From positions 7,788,001 through 7,852,000 of the forward strand of contig NZ_CP071839.1 of NCBI RefSeq assembly GCF_017526105.1: a stretch of 64,000 bases of DNA, read 5' to 3'. Every line of letters begins with the position of its first letter. Position 1 is the stretch's first letter. Positions 1 through 8,630 of this stretch are shown here, in pieces. A program made the translations under genes and the position numbers. Origin of the DNA: Streptomyces cyanogenus (GTDB lineage Bacteria > Actinomycetota > Actinomycetes > Streptomycetales > Streptomycetaceae). Under the pieces are notes generated by a model that worked only from the letters and a program-made list of their open reading frames with translations, made no database searches and was not told the DNA's origin.

Positions 1-2799
1 CGGCATGTGCGTGAGGCCGTGCGGTTCGCCGATGCGGTGCGGGCGATGGTCGATGATGGTGTGGGTACGTTCCTGGAGCTGGGGCCGGACGGGACGCTGT
101 CGGCGATGATCCAGGAGAGCGCGGCCGTCACCACGGTTCCCGCACTGCGCCGAGACCGGGATGAGGAAACGGCTGCGGTGTCGGCGCTGGCGGTGCTGCA
201 CGCCCATGGTGTCAGGGTGGACTGGGAGGCGTTCTTCGCCGGCACGGGCGCCCATCGGGTCGAACTGCCGACCTACGCCTTCCAGCACGAGCGGTTCTGG
301 CCGCAGCCGTCGGAAGCAGCGCCCTCGACGGCCGGCCACCCGCTTCTCCACTCCGTTGTGGCACTGGCCGACGGCGACGGCGTGGTCCTCACCGGCCGGC
401 TGTCGCTGCGGACACAGCCGTGGCTGGCGGATCACGTCGTACACGGCCGGGTCCTGTTCCCCGGCACCGGTTTCGTGGAGCTGGCGCTGCGCGCCGGGGA
501 CGAACTCGGCCTCCAGCAGATCGAGGAACTGACCATGGCGGCGCCGCTGGTGGTGCCGGAGAAGGGCAGCGTCGCCCTTCAGGTGTCGGTCGACGGGACC
601 GGCCGGATCGGTGTCTTCTCCCGGCCCGACGGTACGGACGGCCCGTGGACGCAGCATGCCACCGGCACCCTGGGCCAGGGCACCAGGCCCGCCGCCGACA
701 TCGGCGCGTGGCCACCGGCCGGTGCGGAACCCCTGTCGCTCGACGGGTTCTACGATCGCGTGCTGGAGCTCGGTTTCGACTACGGACCGGCGTTCCAGGG
801 TCTGCGGTCGGTCTGGCACGCCGCCGACGGCGTCTTGTTCGCCGAGGTCGAACTGCCCGAACACATGTCGGGACAGTACGGCTTGCACCCGACACTGTTC
901 GACGCAGCCCTGCACACCCTCGGCACGACCGCGCACGGCGAGCCGAGCCGGGTGCCGTTCTCCTGGGAGGGCGTGTCCCTGCACGCGACCGGCGCCACAG
1001 CACTGCGGGTCCGGCTGGCCGTCGACGGCGACACCGCGTCGCTGACCGCGGTCGACCCGGCGGGCACTCTCGTGCTCTCCGCCGATGCGCTCACGCTGCG
1101 TACCGTCACGCCGGATCAGCTCGGCCAGGTCGACTCCTTGTATCGGGTGGAGTGGGTGACGTCGGTGCCGGCGGTCGAGGTGGGTGATGTGCGGTTCGTG
1201 GAGTTGGTGGGTGGCGTTGATGTGGTGGCGTCGGCGCGTGCGTTGGCGGTTCGGGCGCTGGAGCTGGTGCGGGAGCCGGATTCGCGGGTGGTGTTCGTGA
1301 CCCGGGGTGTGGTCAGTGGTGCGGATCCGGCTGCTGCTGTGGTGTGGGGTCTGGTGCGGTCGGCGCAGCGGGAGTTGCCGGGTCGGTTCTGGCTGGTGGA
1401 TGTGGAGGGCGGGGGTGAGCCGGTTGTCACGGATGAGCCGGAGGTGGTGGTGCGTGGGGGTGAGGCGTTCGCGGCTCGGCTGGTCCGGGCCGGGGCTGAG
1501 GGTGGTGAGCGTCGGTCCTGGAGTGGTGAGGGGACGGTGTTGGTCACTGGTGGTACGGGTGGTCTGGGTGCGTTGGTGGCGCGGCATGTGGCTGAGCAGG
1601 GTGTGCGCAGGCTGCTTCTGCTGAGTCGGCGTGGTCCGGCTGCGGAGGGTGTGTCGGAGCTGGTGGCCGAGTTGGCTCGGTTGGGTGCGGATGCCGAGGT
1701 CGTGGCGTGTGATGTGGCGGACCGGGCGGCGTTGGCGAAGGTGCTCCACGGGCGTGTGGTGTCGGGTGTGGTGCACGCGGCTGGGGTGGTGGACGATGGT
1801 GTGCTGGAGGCGATGACACCGCAGCGGCTGGACGGGGTGCTGGGGCCGAAGGCGGATGCGGCGTGGTATTTGCATGAACTGGTCGGGGATGTGGATCAGT
1901 TCGTGATGTTCTCGTCGGTGGCGGGGGTGTTCGGTGCGGCCGGTCAGGCGAACTATGCGGCCGCCAATGCGTTCCTGGATGCGCTGGCGGCTCATCGTCG
2001 GGCTCTGGGTTGGTCGGGAGTGTCGCTGGCGTGGGGTCCGTGGGAGCGGAGCGCGGGCATGACCAGCGAGCTGACCGGGGCGGACGTGGCGCGCATGCGG
2101 CGTTCGGGTGTGCTGCCGCTGGGTTCCGCGGAGGGTCTGGCGCTGTTCGACGCCGCGACCGACCCGGCGATGGTGCCGGTGAAGCTGGACCTGACGGGAC
2201 TGCGGGCTTCCGGTGAGGTGCCGCCGCTGCTGCGCGGCCTCGTCCGCACCCCGGCCCGCCGTACGGCGGCCACCGCGTACTCCGGTGGCGGGATCGTCGC
2301 GGCACTTGGCGCGGCCGCGCCCGCCGACCGGCCGGAGCTGGTGCTCGAGCTGATTCGCAGGCACGCCGCCGCCGTCCTCGGGCACGGTGACGCGGCGGAG
2401 CTCTCCCCGGACCGGCGGTTCCAGGACCTCGGGTTCGACTCGCTGATCGCTGTGGAGTTCCGCAACAGGATCGGTGCGGAGATCGGGCAACGGCTGCCCG
2501 CAGCACTGCTGTTCGACTACCCGACTCCGGGTGACCTGGTCGACCACCTGCTGCCCAGGCTCGTCGCCGACGAACCCACCGGGCCTGCCGCGCTGCTGGC
2601 GGATCTGGATCGGCTGGAGCGCGCGCTGGACGAGACCACGGTGGACGACGAGCGCCTGCATCGGCAGATCGCCGGCCGGCTGGAAGCGCTCCGCAGCAGG
2701 TGGGCGGCAGATCGACAGGAAGAAGACGGCTTCGATGTCGAGTCGGCCACCGACGACGACATGTTCCGCCTGCTCGATGACGAGCTGGGCCTGAACTGA
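1..2799 (+). CDS. Modular type I polyketide synthase, C-terminal part (AT tail-DH-KR-ACP-docking)
   Basis: This is the 3' end of a large PKS gene; the frame is already open at base 1, so the protein is truncated by the window edge. Counting residues from base 1, about 1-100 are the end of an acyltransferase. The dehydratase follows with the HxxxGxxxxP motif at His145 and the catalytic Asp301 in the HPTLFDAALH block. A ketoreductase has its GGTGGLG nucleotide-binding loop near 517, a VDD signature typical of B-type stereochemistry and active Tyr652. The acyl carrier protein has its phosphopantetheine Ser814 in GFDSL. The last ~60 residues are charged and helical, like a C-terminal docking domain, and there is no thioesterase, so the chain passes to another subunit. 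All visible catalytic residues are intact. The DH-KR module with a neighbouring mycosamine gene fits a polyene macrolide assembly line; which polyene is not decidable here. Confidence 0.95.
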   Translation, partial: RHVREAVRFADAVRAMVDDGVGTFLELGPDGTLSAMIQESAAVTTVPALRRDRDEETAAVSALAVLHAHGVRVDWEAFFAGTGAHRVELPTYAFQHERFWPQPSEAAPSTAGHPLLHSVVALADGDGVVLTGRLSLRTQPWLADHVVHGRVLFPGTGFVELALRAGDELGLQQIEELTMAAPLVVPEKGSVALQVSVDGTGRIGVFSRPDGTDGPWTQHATGTLGQGTRPAADIGAWPPAGAEPLSLDGFYDRVLELGFDYGPAFQGLRSVWHAADGVLFAEVELPEHMSGQYGLHPTLFDAALHTLGTTAHGEPSRVPFSWEGVSLHATGATALRVRLAVDGDTASLTAVDPAGTLVLSADALTLRTVTPDQLGQVDSLYRVEWVTSVPAVEVGDVRFVELVGGVDVVASARALAVRALELVREPDSRVVFVTRGVVSGADPAAAVVWGLVRSAQRELPGRFWLVDVEGGGEPVVTDEPEVVVRGGEAFAARLVRAGAEGGERRSWSGEGTVLVTGGTGGLGALVARHVAEQGVRRLLLLSRRGPAAEGVSELVAELARLGADAEVVACDVADRAALAKVLHGRVVSGVVHAAGVVDDGVLEAMTPQRLDGVLGPKADAAWYLHELVGDVDQFVMFSSVAGVFGAAGQANYAAANAFLDALAAHRRALGWSGVSLAWGPWERSAGMTSELTGADVARMRRSGVLPLGSAEGLALFDAATDPAMVPVKLDLTGLRASGEVPPLLRGLVRTPARRTAATAYSGGGIVAALGAAAPADRPELVLELIRRHAAAVLGHGDAAELSPDRRFQDLGFDSLIAVEFRNRIGAEIGQRLPAALLFDYPTPGDLVDHLLPRLVADEPTGPAALLADLDRLERALDETTVDDERLHRQIAGRLEALRSRWAADRQEEDGFDVESATDDDMFRLLDDELGLN

Positions 2800-2847
2800 G
2801 GACCAGGGAGCGCGTCGTGGCAGCGGGTGCCTGACCGGGCATTCGTG

Positions 2848-2887
2848 GGCGGTGAGGGCCGGGCGTGATCGCCCGGCCCTCACCGCC
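2848..2887. terminator. Strong bidirectional terminator hairpin between PKS and thioesterase
   Basis: A perfect 17-bp inverted repeat (2848-2864 and 2871-2887) encloses a 6-base loop. It lies between the converging 3' ends of the PKS and the thioesterase gene. There is no T tract, as is usual for Streptomyces terminators. Confidence 0.85.
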
Positions 2888-2935
2888 GAACGCTCGGAAA
2901 CGACGGCCTCGCCGCCGTACCCGGCCCGGGAACGA

Positions 2936-3709
2936 CTACCTGATGGCGGCCCCGTTGGAGACGGCGGACAGCGCGGACGCCAACTCGGCGTTCACCTCGG
3001 CCTGGTGCTCGACCAGGTAGAAGTGGCCGCCGGGGAACGTGCGGAGGCGAAAGGCGGCGGTGGAGTGTTCGCGCCATTGGTCGGCCTCCGCGACGGTTGT
3101 TTTCGGGTCGTCATCCCCCACCAGTACGGTGATCGGGCAGTCGACCGTGCTGCCCGGCACGCCCTGGTAGGTCTCGATGACCCGGTAGTCGCCGCGCACC
3201 GCCGGCAAGGCCATCCTCACGATCTCCTCGTCGCCCAGTAGGTCCGCCTGGGTGCCGTTGAGCATCCGCAACTCGTCGAGCAGGCTCTCGTCGTCCCGCA
3301 GGTGCACGCGCTCGTTGCGGTGTGTGGCCGGCGCGCGCCGACCGGACGCCACGATCGCTCGGGGCGCGGCGGGTGTGTCAGCGAGTGCCAGGGCTGTCTC
3401 GAACGCGAGCACCGCACCCATGCTGTGTCCGAAGTAGACAGTCGGCAGCGGCCTTTCCTGCTCGAGTACCGGCCCGATGCGAGCGACGTACTCCGCGACG
3501 CTGGGCACCAGTGGCTCATGTCTGCGGTCCTGGCGGCCGGGGTACTGGAGGATCACGACGTCGGCGGCTGCTGCGTGGGTCATCGCGACGGGGTGGTAGA
3601 AGCTCGCGGAGCCGCCCGCATGCGGGAAGCAGACGAGCCGTACGCGGGTACTGGCGTTGGGCCGGAAGCGGCGCAGCCAGCGCTCCGCGTCGGTGCCGGG
3701 GACGGGCAT
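2936..3709 (-). CDS. Type II thioesterase (PKS editing)
   Basis: A 257-residue alpha/beta-hydrolase of the stand-alone thioesterase II family, which removes aberrant acyl groups from stalled PKS carrier domains. It shows the FPHAGG oxyanion block near 28-33, nucleophile Ser96 in GHSMG, an aspartate in the VLVGDDDP segment and the late GGHF histidine, so the triad is complete. The start is ATG with a GAGGAG ribosome site about six bases upstream. It converges on the PKS gene and diverges from the GDP-mannose dehydratase gene. Polyene clusters commonly carry such a gene next to the PKS (NysE-like), and this setting supports the role. Confidence 0.92.
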   Translation of the reverse strand: MPVPGTDAERWLRRFRPNASTRVRLVCFPHAGGSASFYHPVAMTHAAAADVVILQYPGRQDRRHEPLVPSVAEYVARIGPVLEQERPLPTVYFGHSMGAVLAFETALALADTPAAPRAIVASGRRAPATHRNERVHLRDDESLLDELRMLNGTQADLLGDEEIVRMALPAVRGDYRVIETYQGVPGSTVDCPITVLVGDDDPKTTVAEADQWREHSTAAFRLRTFPGGHFYLVEHQAEVNAELASALSAVSNGAAIR

Positions 3710-3935
3710 GAGGTCTCCTCGGGGCAGTCGTCAGAGGCGAGTAGGTCCCATTCCTGACCGGAGAATCCCCAGTCCCGAGAAATGATCGTGCCAATTCCCA
3801 GTGATGCACTAGGGTGCTCCGACTTTCGTTGACACTGCGGACTTGCGGCTGTGAATGTCACTACCAGGGACTGCTCCCGCGAAAAGTTCACAGCGCGTAG
3901 CGGTCATTTTTCCCGTCGCGGCAGAAGGGAATGTC

Positions 3936-4970
3936 GTGTCCAAGCGTGCTCTCATCACTGGGGTCACCGGTCAGGACGGCTCGTACCTCGCAGAACACCT
4001 GCTGGCACAGGGCTACCAGGTATGGGGTCTGATACGGGGCCAGGCCAACCCGCGAAAGTCACGGGTCAGCCGCCTCGCGTCCGATCTCTCCTTTGTGCAC
4101 GGTGACCTCATGGACCAGGCCAGCCTGGTCTCGGCGCTGGACCACGTCCAGCCTGACGAGGTGTACAACCTCGGAGCCGTCTCGTTCGTGCCGATGTCCT
4201 GGCAACAGCCGGAACTGGTGACCGAAGTCAACGGCGCCGGTGTGCTCCGAATGCTGGAGGCCATTCGCATGATCAGTGGGCTGAACACATCCAGGTCGAC
4301 CCGCTCCGGTCGGATCCGGTTCTACCAGGCGTCGTCCTCGGAGATGTTCGGGAAGGTCGCGGAGACTCCGCAGCGGGAGTCGACCCGGTTCCACCCCCGT
4401 AGCCCGTACGGGGTGGCCAAGGCCTATGGCCATTTCATCACGCGTAACTACCGTGAGTCGTTCGATATGTACGGCGTCTCCGGCATCCTGTTCAACCACG
4501 AGTCCCCGCGCCGTGGTGCCGAGTTCGTGACCAGGAAGATCTCGCTGGCCGTCGCTCGGATCAGGCTGGGACTGCAGGACAAGCTGGCGCTGGGCAACCT
4601 GGACGCGGTGCGTGACTGGGGCTTCGCCGGCGACTACGTCAAGGCGATGCACCTGATGCTCCAGCAGGACGAGCCGGGGGACTACGTGATCGGGACCGGC
4701 GTCATGCACTCGGTCCGTGACGCGGTGCAGATCGCCTTCGACGCCGTGGGCCTCAACTGGGAGGACCACGTCATGATCGACCCATCGCTGGTCCGCCCGG
4801 CTGAAGTGGAGACGCTGTGCGCCGACTCCGGCATGGCCCGAGCCGCGTTGGACTGGGCGCCCACGGTGAAGTTCGAGGAACTGATGCAGATGATGGTCGA
4901 GTCGGACCTGGAGCAGGCATCGCGGACCCGCGATTATGGCGAGCTGTTGGCAGCCGCCGACAGCTGGTGA
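3936..4970 (+). CDS. GDP-mannose 4,6-dehydratase (polyene amino-sugar pathway)
   Basis: This enzyme converts GDP-D-mannose to GDP-4-keto-6-deoxymannose, the first step to mycosamine in polyenes. The protein is 344 residues if it starts at the GTG at 3936, which has a GAAGGGA site five bases upstream and gives the family N-terminus MSKRALITG; a longer frame from 3855 adds an unconserved stretch. The Rossmann motif TGVTGQDG, the catalytic SSSEMFG segment, the YxxxK pair in YGVAKAYGH and the NHESPRRG signature are all present. It is divergent from the thioesterase and at the edge of the PKS cluster, as NysDIII-type genes are in other polyene clusters. It could also serve general GDP-deoxyhexose supply, but context favours the polyene. 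Confidence 0.93.
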   Translation: MSKRALITGVTGQDGSYLAEHLLAQGYQVWGLIRGQANPRKSRVSRLASDLSFVHGDLMDQASLVSALDHVQPDEVYNLGAVSFVPMSWQQPELVTEVNGAGVLRMLEAIRMISGLNTSRSTRSGRIRFYQASSSEMFGKVAETPQRESTRFHPRSPYGVAKAYGHFITRNYRESFDMYGVSGILFNHESPRRGAEFVTRKISLAVARIRLGLQDKLALGNLDAVRDWGFAGDYVKAMHLMLQQDEPGDYVIGTGVMHSVRDAVQIAFDAVGLNWEDHVMIDPSLVRPAEVETLCADSGMARAALDWAPTVKFEELMQMMVESDLEQASRTRDYGELLAAADSW

Positions 4971-5061
4971 CGCCATGACCGACAAGCAAACCGGCCCCAC
5001 CCTTCCGACGCCCGGGAGCAACGCCAGTAGCCGTCACCTGCCCAGCCCAAGCGTCGGTTGC

Positions 5062-5450
5062 CCACCCTACGGTTCCCCGGAACGTCCACCCGTCTTGACC
5101 TGACTCCTATGCTGCAGGGCGGCGTGCGGGTGGCCAGGGTGATGCCGGCCTCCACGCATGGTCATCAGGGTGAGCGCAGCGGTCATGCTGCCGCCCACCG
5201 AGTCCCCGGACACGGCCGGCCGGGAGCCGTCCAGACCGTGGGACGCGCCCTCGTCCACCACCTACTGGGCGACGGCGTAGTCCTGCTCGGTGAGGCACCG
5301 GGTGGCGGGCCGCGGGGGAGAGGTCGTACTCGGGAAGGACCACTACGGCCTCGGCGCCCACCGTCGGCTCGCGCGCCGGACGGTCATACGTATGCCGACG
5401 GGCCAGTGTGAGCCCTCGAACACCCGGCGACAGCTGACCACACAAAGCCT
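5062..5450 (-). pseudogene. Decayed alpha/beta-hydrolase (lipase/esterase, HSL-like)
   Basis: Two reading frames on this strand together spell a typical Streptomyces esterase. One frame (about 5445-5260) gives TYDRPAREPTVGAEAVVVLPEYDLSP, the other (5261-5067) gives VVDEGASHGLDGSRPAVSGDSVGGSMTAALTLM, in which GDSVGG is the nucleophile elbow. Joining them needs a frameshift near 5260. Both the front of the gene (HGGG region) and the C-terminal half with the Asp and His are missing or unrecognisable. This is therefore a gene remnant rather than a working enzyme. Confidence 0.7.
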
Positions 5451-6121
5451 GGCCGCTGGGCAGGTGACCGGTGGCCCGGGCACGGTCCGGATCTCGGTCG
5501 GCGCCGGCCTGAACGTTCCCGCGTCGACGGGGACGACCTCCAGTCCCGGTTCAACGGGAACTCCGGGCACGGAAACACTCCAGTGCCTTCGAACTTGGCC
5601 TCGCCGTTCAACTCCGGGACCCGATCGGCAGCGGGTGTTCCACAAGAACTGTCAGCGTGTGGTTTCCGCTGGGCGGGGCATTCTGGGCCCGTTCCGTGTT
5701 CGGCACCGTCCCACTGGAACCGGCCAGTGGGACGTCTGCTTTGGTACCGCGTCCACGGTGCTCCTGTCCGCGTACGGCGGACGAGGGGCGGCTTCCCGGC
5801 CGTAGTGGCCGGGCCGACGAGCGAGCGGATCGGGCCACTTGCGCCGGGGCGCCGATCGTCGCCCGCGTGAGTCGGAAGGCGGCCCGTGCCGAGGTGCAGG
5901 TCGTCGATTCGGGGCAATCGCACCCTTTCCGGCATGGCGGAAAATAATCGCTCGAAGTGGCGGCAAGCGGCTTGGCCGGTTCGTGACCCTTGACGGCCGG
6001 ACAGGTGACCGCCAAGGCTTTCTTCGTCGCATTCGCGGCAAGTACGTGCAGCACATTGGGCCGCCGATCGCCGATCGGCAAGCCCTTTCCCACTGTTTGA
6101 CCGACAGTAAGGAGTGCAGCC
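5451..6121. other. Gene-free stretch upstream of the peptide operon
   Basis: I see no convincing gene in these ~670 bases; the open frames on both strands have no family resemblance and poor codon bias. The stretch presumably carries the promoter of the peptide operon in its last 200 bases, where A+T rises locally (around 5935-5955 and 6055-6115), but no clear -35/-10 pair can be assigned by eye. Confidence 0.4.
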
Positions 6122-6283
6122 ATGTCGAAGTACACCCTGGAAAAGAAGCCCGCGTTCTTCCGCGCCTCCGACGTGGAGGTTTTCTTCGAGGCGGAGGCCA
6201 TGGAGACCGAGGCCGTGATCAGCAGCCTCGGCGAGGAGCTGGAGGTCGACGCCGAGCTGGACGCGATCCTCGGCGAGCGCTGA
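6122..6283 (+). CDS. Small acidic peptide, candidate RiPP precursor (53 aa)
   Basis: A 53-residue ORF starts with ATG, preceded by a good AAGGAG site eight bases upstream. The peptide begins MSKYTLEKKPAFFR and ends AELDAILGER. It is strongly acidic, has no Cys or Trp, a single Tyr (residue 4), three Lys, and only two Arg (residue 14 and the C-terminal residue 53). It stands first in a ten-gene run and is separated from the next gene by a strong hairpin, the arrangement seen when a precursor peptide must be made in excess of its modifying enzymes. The LGEELEVDAELDAIL segment looks like the acidic helical recognition part of RiPP leader peptides. I recognise no known precursor family. The precursor role is inferred from position; a small regulatory or carrier protein is the alternative. 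Confidence 0.7.
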   Translation: MSKYTLEKKPAFFRASDVEVFFEAEAMETEAVISSLGEELEVDAELDAILGER

Positions 6284-6295
6284 CCAAGGCACCCA

Positions 6296-6323
6296 GGAGG
6301 GAGCGGCTCCGGCCGCTCCCTCC
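6296..6323 (+). terminator. Attenuator-type hairpin after the peptide gene
   Basis: A perfect 11-bp stem (6296-6306 with 6313-6323) with a six-base loop lies 12 bases after the peptide stop and 41 bases before the next start. It would end most transcripts after the peptide gene and let a fraction read through into the enzymes. Confidence 0.75.
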
Positions 6324-6364
6324 GTCCGCGAGCTGTTCCGAATTTCCGAAGGAAACGTGCTGAC

Positions 6365-7336
6365 GTGCCAAGACTGCGGACGAAAACCGCGTTCGCCGGA
6401 CTGAGAACGGTCGCGCCCGGCGCAGTGCCGCCGGACGCCGCCGCGGCGGTCGTCGGTTCCGGTTATTCCCTCGGCAGCGCCCACCAAGGGGCCGAAAACG
6501 GCCCCTTCTTTCTCCGGACGCTTTCCAAAGCGCATACCTGGGGTGCGGAACAGCCCGGTATCGTCCAGCTGCGCAACGGACGCGTCCCCCTGGAACGCGC
6601 GGTCGACATCGGCGACGTGCTCTTCGACGGCATGGCGCTCGCCGACGCCCAGGAGGCGCTCGCCCAGGTGATCGCCGCCCTGCCCGCCGGCACCGTCCCC
6701 GCGGTGATCGGCGGCGACCACACGGTCACCCTGCCGGTCGTCCAGGCGCTGTGGAAGCGGCGCCGGCGCCCCTTCACGGTCGTCCAGTTCGACCACCACC
6801 TGGACCTCCAGCTCTGGGACGGCGCACCGACCCGGGACGTTCCCCGGGACCCGATCTTCAACACCAACGTGATGTCCCACGTGTCCGACCTGGTCGGACC
6901 CGAGCGTCTCCTCCAGGTCGGGGTGGCGCCGTACGCCACGGTGGAGGCCGACAGCGCCGACGGCCTGGACGGCTTTCTGCACGGGGTCGGACGGCAACTG
7001 CCGCTGCTGGCCCCGGAACTCGACGACCCCGAAGCCTTCCGCGCCGCCCTCGGCACCGGTACCGACGTCTACCTCACCGTCGACATCGACGTCCTGGACC
7101 GTTCGGTGATGTCCTCCACCGGCTATCCGGCGGAGGCCGGCCTGGGCACCCGGGACCTGCTGCGCCTCATCGACTGGGTGCTCCGGGACAACCGGCTCGT
7201 CGGCTTCGACCTGGTGGAGTTCGCCGCTCCGGCCGACGCCCGCGACGCCACCACGCTCTCGGATGCCGGCCGCGCCGTACTGGTGTTCCTGCATCTTCTC
7301 AACTGGGCATGCCGCCAGGCGGCAGAGAGGGCGTGA
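6365..7336 (+). CDS. Arginase/agmatinase-fold ureohydrolase, possible peptide arginase
   Basis: A 323-residue binuclear-metal ureohydrolase. All six expected metal ligands are visible: His119 in GGDHT, Asp143, His145 and Asp147 in DHHLD (the usual DAHxD with Ala replaced by His), and Asp240 and Asp242 in TVDIDVLD. The family hydrolyses guanidino or related C-N bonds, releasing urea from arginine or agmatine. OspR-type relatives act on arginine inside RiPP precursors. Here it directly follows the small peptide gene, whose last residue is Arg, so action on the peptide is an attractive inference. The start is GTG with GAAGGA about ten bases upstream. The gene overlaps or abuts the next one. A free small-molecule substrate cannot be excluded. 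Confidence 0.85.
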   Translation: MPRLRTKTAFAGLRTVAPGAVPPDAAAAVVGSGYSLGSAHQGAENGPFFLRTLSKAHTWGAEQPGIVQLRNGRVPLERAVDIGDVLFDGMALADAQEALAQVIAALPAGTVPAVIGGDHTVTLPVVQALWKRRRRPFTVVQFDHHLDLQLWDGAPTRDVPRDPIFNTNVMSHVSDLVGPERLLQVGVAPYATVEADSADGLDGFLHGVGRQLPLLAPELDDPEAFRAALGTGTDVYLTVDIDVLDRSVMSSTGYPAEAGLGTRDLLRLIDWVLRDNRLVGFDLVEFAAPADARDATTLSDAGRAVLVFLHLLNWACRQAAERA

Positions 7337-7341
7337 CGACG

Positions 7342-8625
7342 ATGAGCGGAGCAACCCCGGACCGGATCGCGTTCGAGACGGTCGAGGTCCAGGCCAACAC
7401 CTTCCAGGAAACCCTGCTCGGGCTGGAGTACACCACCGGCCCCGGCCGGCCGGCCGACCTGTTCTCCCGGGCCTGCGTGGAGCAGTACGCCGACCTGCGG
7501 CTCGATCGCTTCGGCTACCTGCTCGCCCAGGTCTTCGAACCCAACGTCCTGCACGAGGCCGCCCTCCTCGCCGGCCTGTCCTACGACTCGCTGGCCGACC
7601 TGAGCCACCGGCCGACGGAACCGGTCGAACGGCTGGCCGCACTCGTCCGCGACGCGGCCGACCTCCCGGTGACCGCCCTGGTCAACACCGCGGCCGCGCT
7701 GATCAGCGTCTCCCGCTTCGACCCCGCCGAACGCCTGCTCGCCGACGCCTACGCCAGGGCCGCCACACCGCGCGAGCGGTTCGAGGCCGCCATGCTCGCC
7801 TTCGTCGTCACCAATCGCCGCGACGACGGCGCCGACTCGCCCCGCCAGTTCCACCGCATGCGCGAGGCCGCCGAGACCGGCGAGGTGCCCGAGGACCGCG
7901 TCCTGGACGCCTGCTCCCAGGCCGTCGTCTGGTTCCTCAAGCGCAAGGAGCTGCCGGAGGCGGAGTACGAGTGGTTCCGCGCCACCGGCGTCCGGCTGGC
8001 CGAGGCACACGACCGGCTCGACTCCGGCGCGATCTCCTCCTGGTACCGCGCCCTCGCCATGGTCCCGGCCGCCGTCGGCGAGGCGGAGACCACCCGCCGC
8101 TACATGGAGTACGCGCGGCAAGCCGCCGAGGACACCATGGCGCGCCGCCCCCGCGCCTACGAGACGCACTTCCTGAAGACGTACCACGAGTCCTCGCTCA
8201 AGGAGCACATGTACCTCACGCGCGACCTCGACCGGGCCGAGGAGGCGGGTCGGGCCCTGATCGCCCTCGACCCGGCCTGGGCCCCCAGCTACGGCGAACT
8301 CGCCGAGGCCTACGCCGCCTTCGGCCGGCTCGGGGAGGCAGCCGAGTTGTACGAGCAGGCGGTCGCGGCCGGTCCGCCGTACGTCGGCCACCACATGCTG
8401 CGCGCAGCAGGCTGCCACCGGAAGGCCGGCGCCGCCGACCGCGCCCTCGCCCTCCACCGGGACCTGGCCCGCCTCGCCCCCGAGGACGAGCAGGTACTGC
8501 GCGACGGCCTCGACCTGGCCGACGGCCTGGGCGACGACACCTCCCGCCACCGGTTCCAGGCCGCGCTGGAGCGGCTCGGCCACGACGGCACCCGCGGCGC
8601 CGGCCCACAGGCGGGGGACCGGTAG
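7342..8625 (+). CDS. TPR-repeat protein of the peptide operon
   Basis: About 427 residues, almost entirely helical, with a C-terminal series of tetratricopeptide-like repeats (for example YGELAEAYAAFGRLGEAAELYEQAV and RAAGCHRKAGAADRALALHRDLARL). I see no catalytic motif. TPR proteins act as peptide or protein docking platforms, so it may hold the small peptide or assemble the enzymes. The ATG at 7342 has AGAGAGG eleven bases upstream; a GTG at 7333 would overlap the hydrolase stop by four bases and is equally possible. The gene ends five bases before the exporter start, which implies translational coupling. The N-terminal ~200 residues resemble nothing I can name. Confidence 0.8.
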   Translation: MSGATPDRIAFETVEVQANTFQETLLGLEYTTGPGRPADLFSRACVEQYADLRLDRFGYLLAQVFEPNVLHEAALLAGLSYDSLADLSHRPTEPVERLAALVRDAADLPVTALVNTAAALISVSRFDPAERLLADAYARAATPRERFEAAMLAFVVTNRRDDGADSPRQFHRMREAAETGEVPEDRVLDACSQAVVWFLKRKELPEAEYEWFRATGVRLAEAHDRLDSGAISSWYRALAMVPAAVGEAETTRRYMEYARQAAEDTMARRPRAYETHFLKTYHESSLKEHMYLTRDLDRAEEAGRALIALDPAWAPSYGELAEAYAAFGRLGEAAELYEQAVAAGPPYVGHHMLRAAGCHRKAGAADRALALHRDLARLAPEDEQVLRDGLDLADGLGDDTSRHRFQAALERLGHDGTRGAGPQAGDR

Positions 8626-8630
8626 CCGCC

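Noticed and set aside
6122..6283. Amino-group carrier protein (LysW-type) or mycofactocin/PQQ precursor
   Set aside because: The C-terminus is ILGER rather than EDWGE, there is no ATP-grasp ligase, no radical SAM enzyme, and no Glu-Tyr pair as in PqqA.
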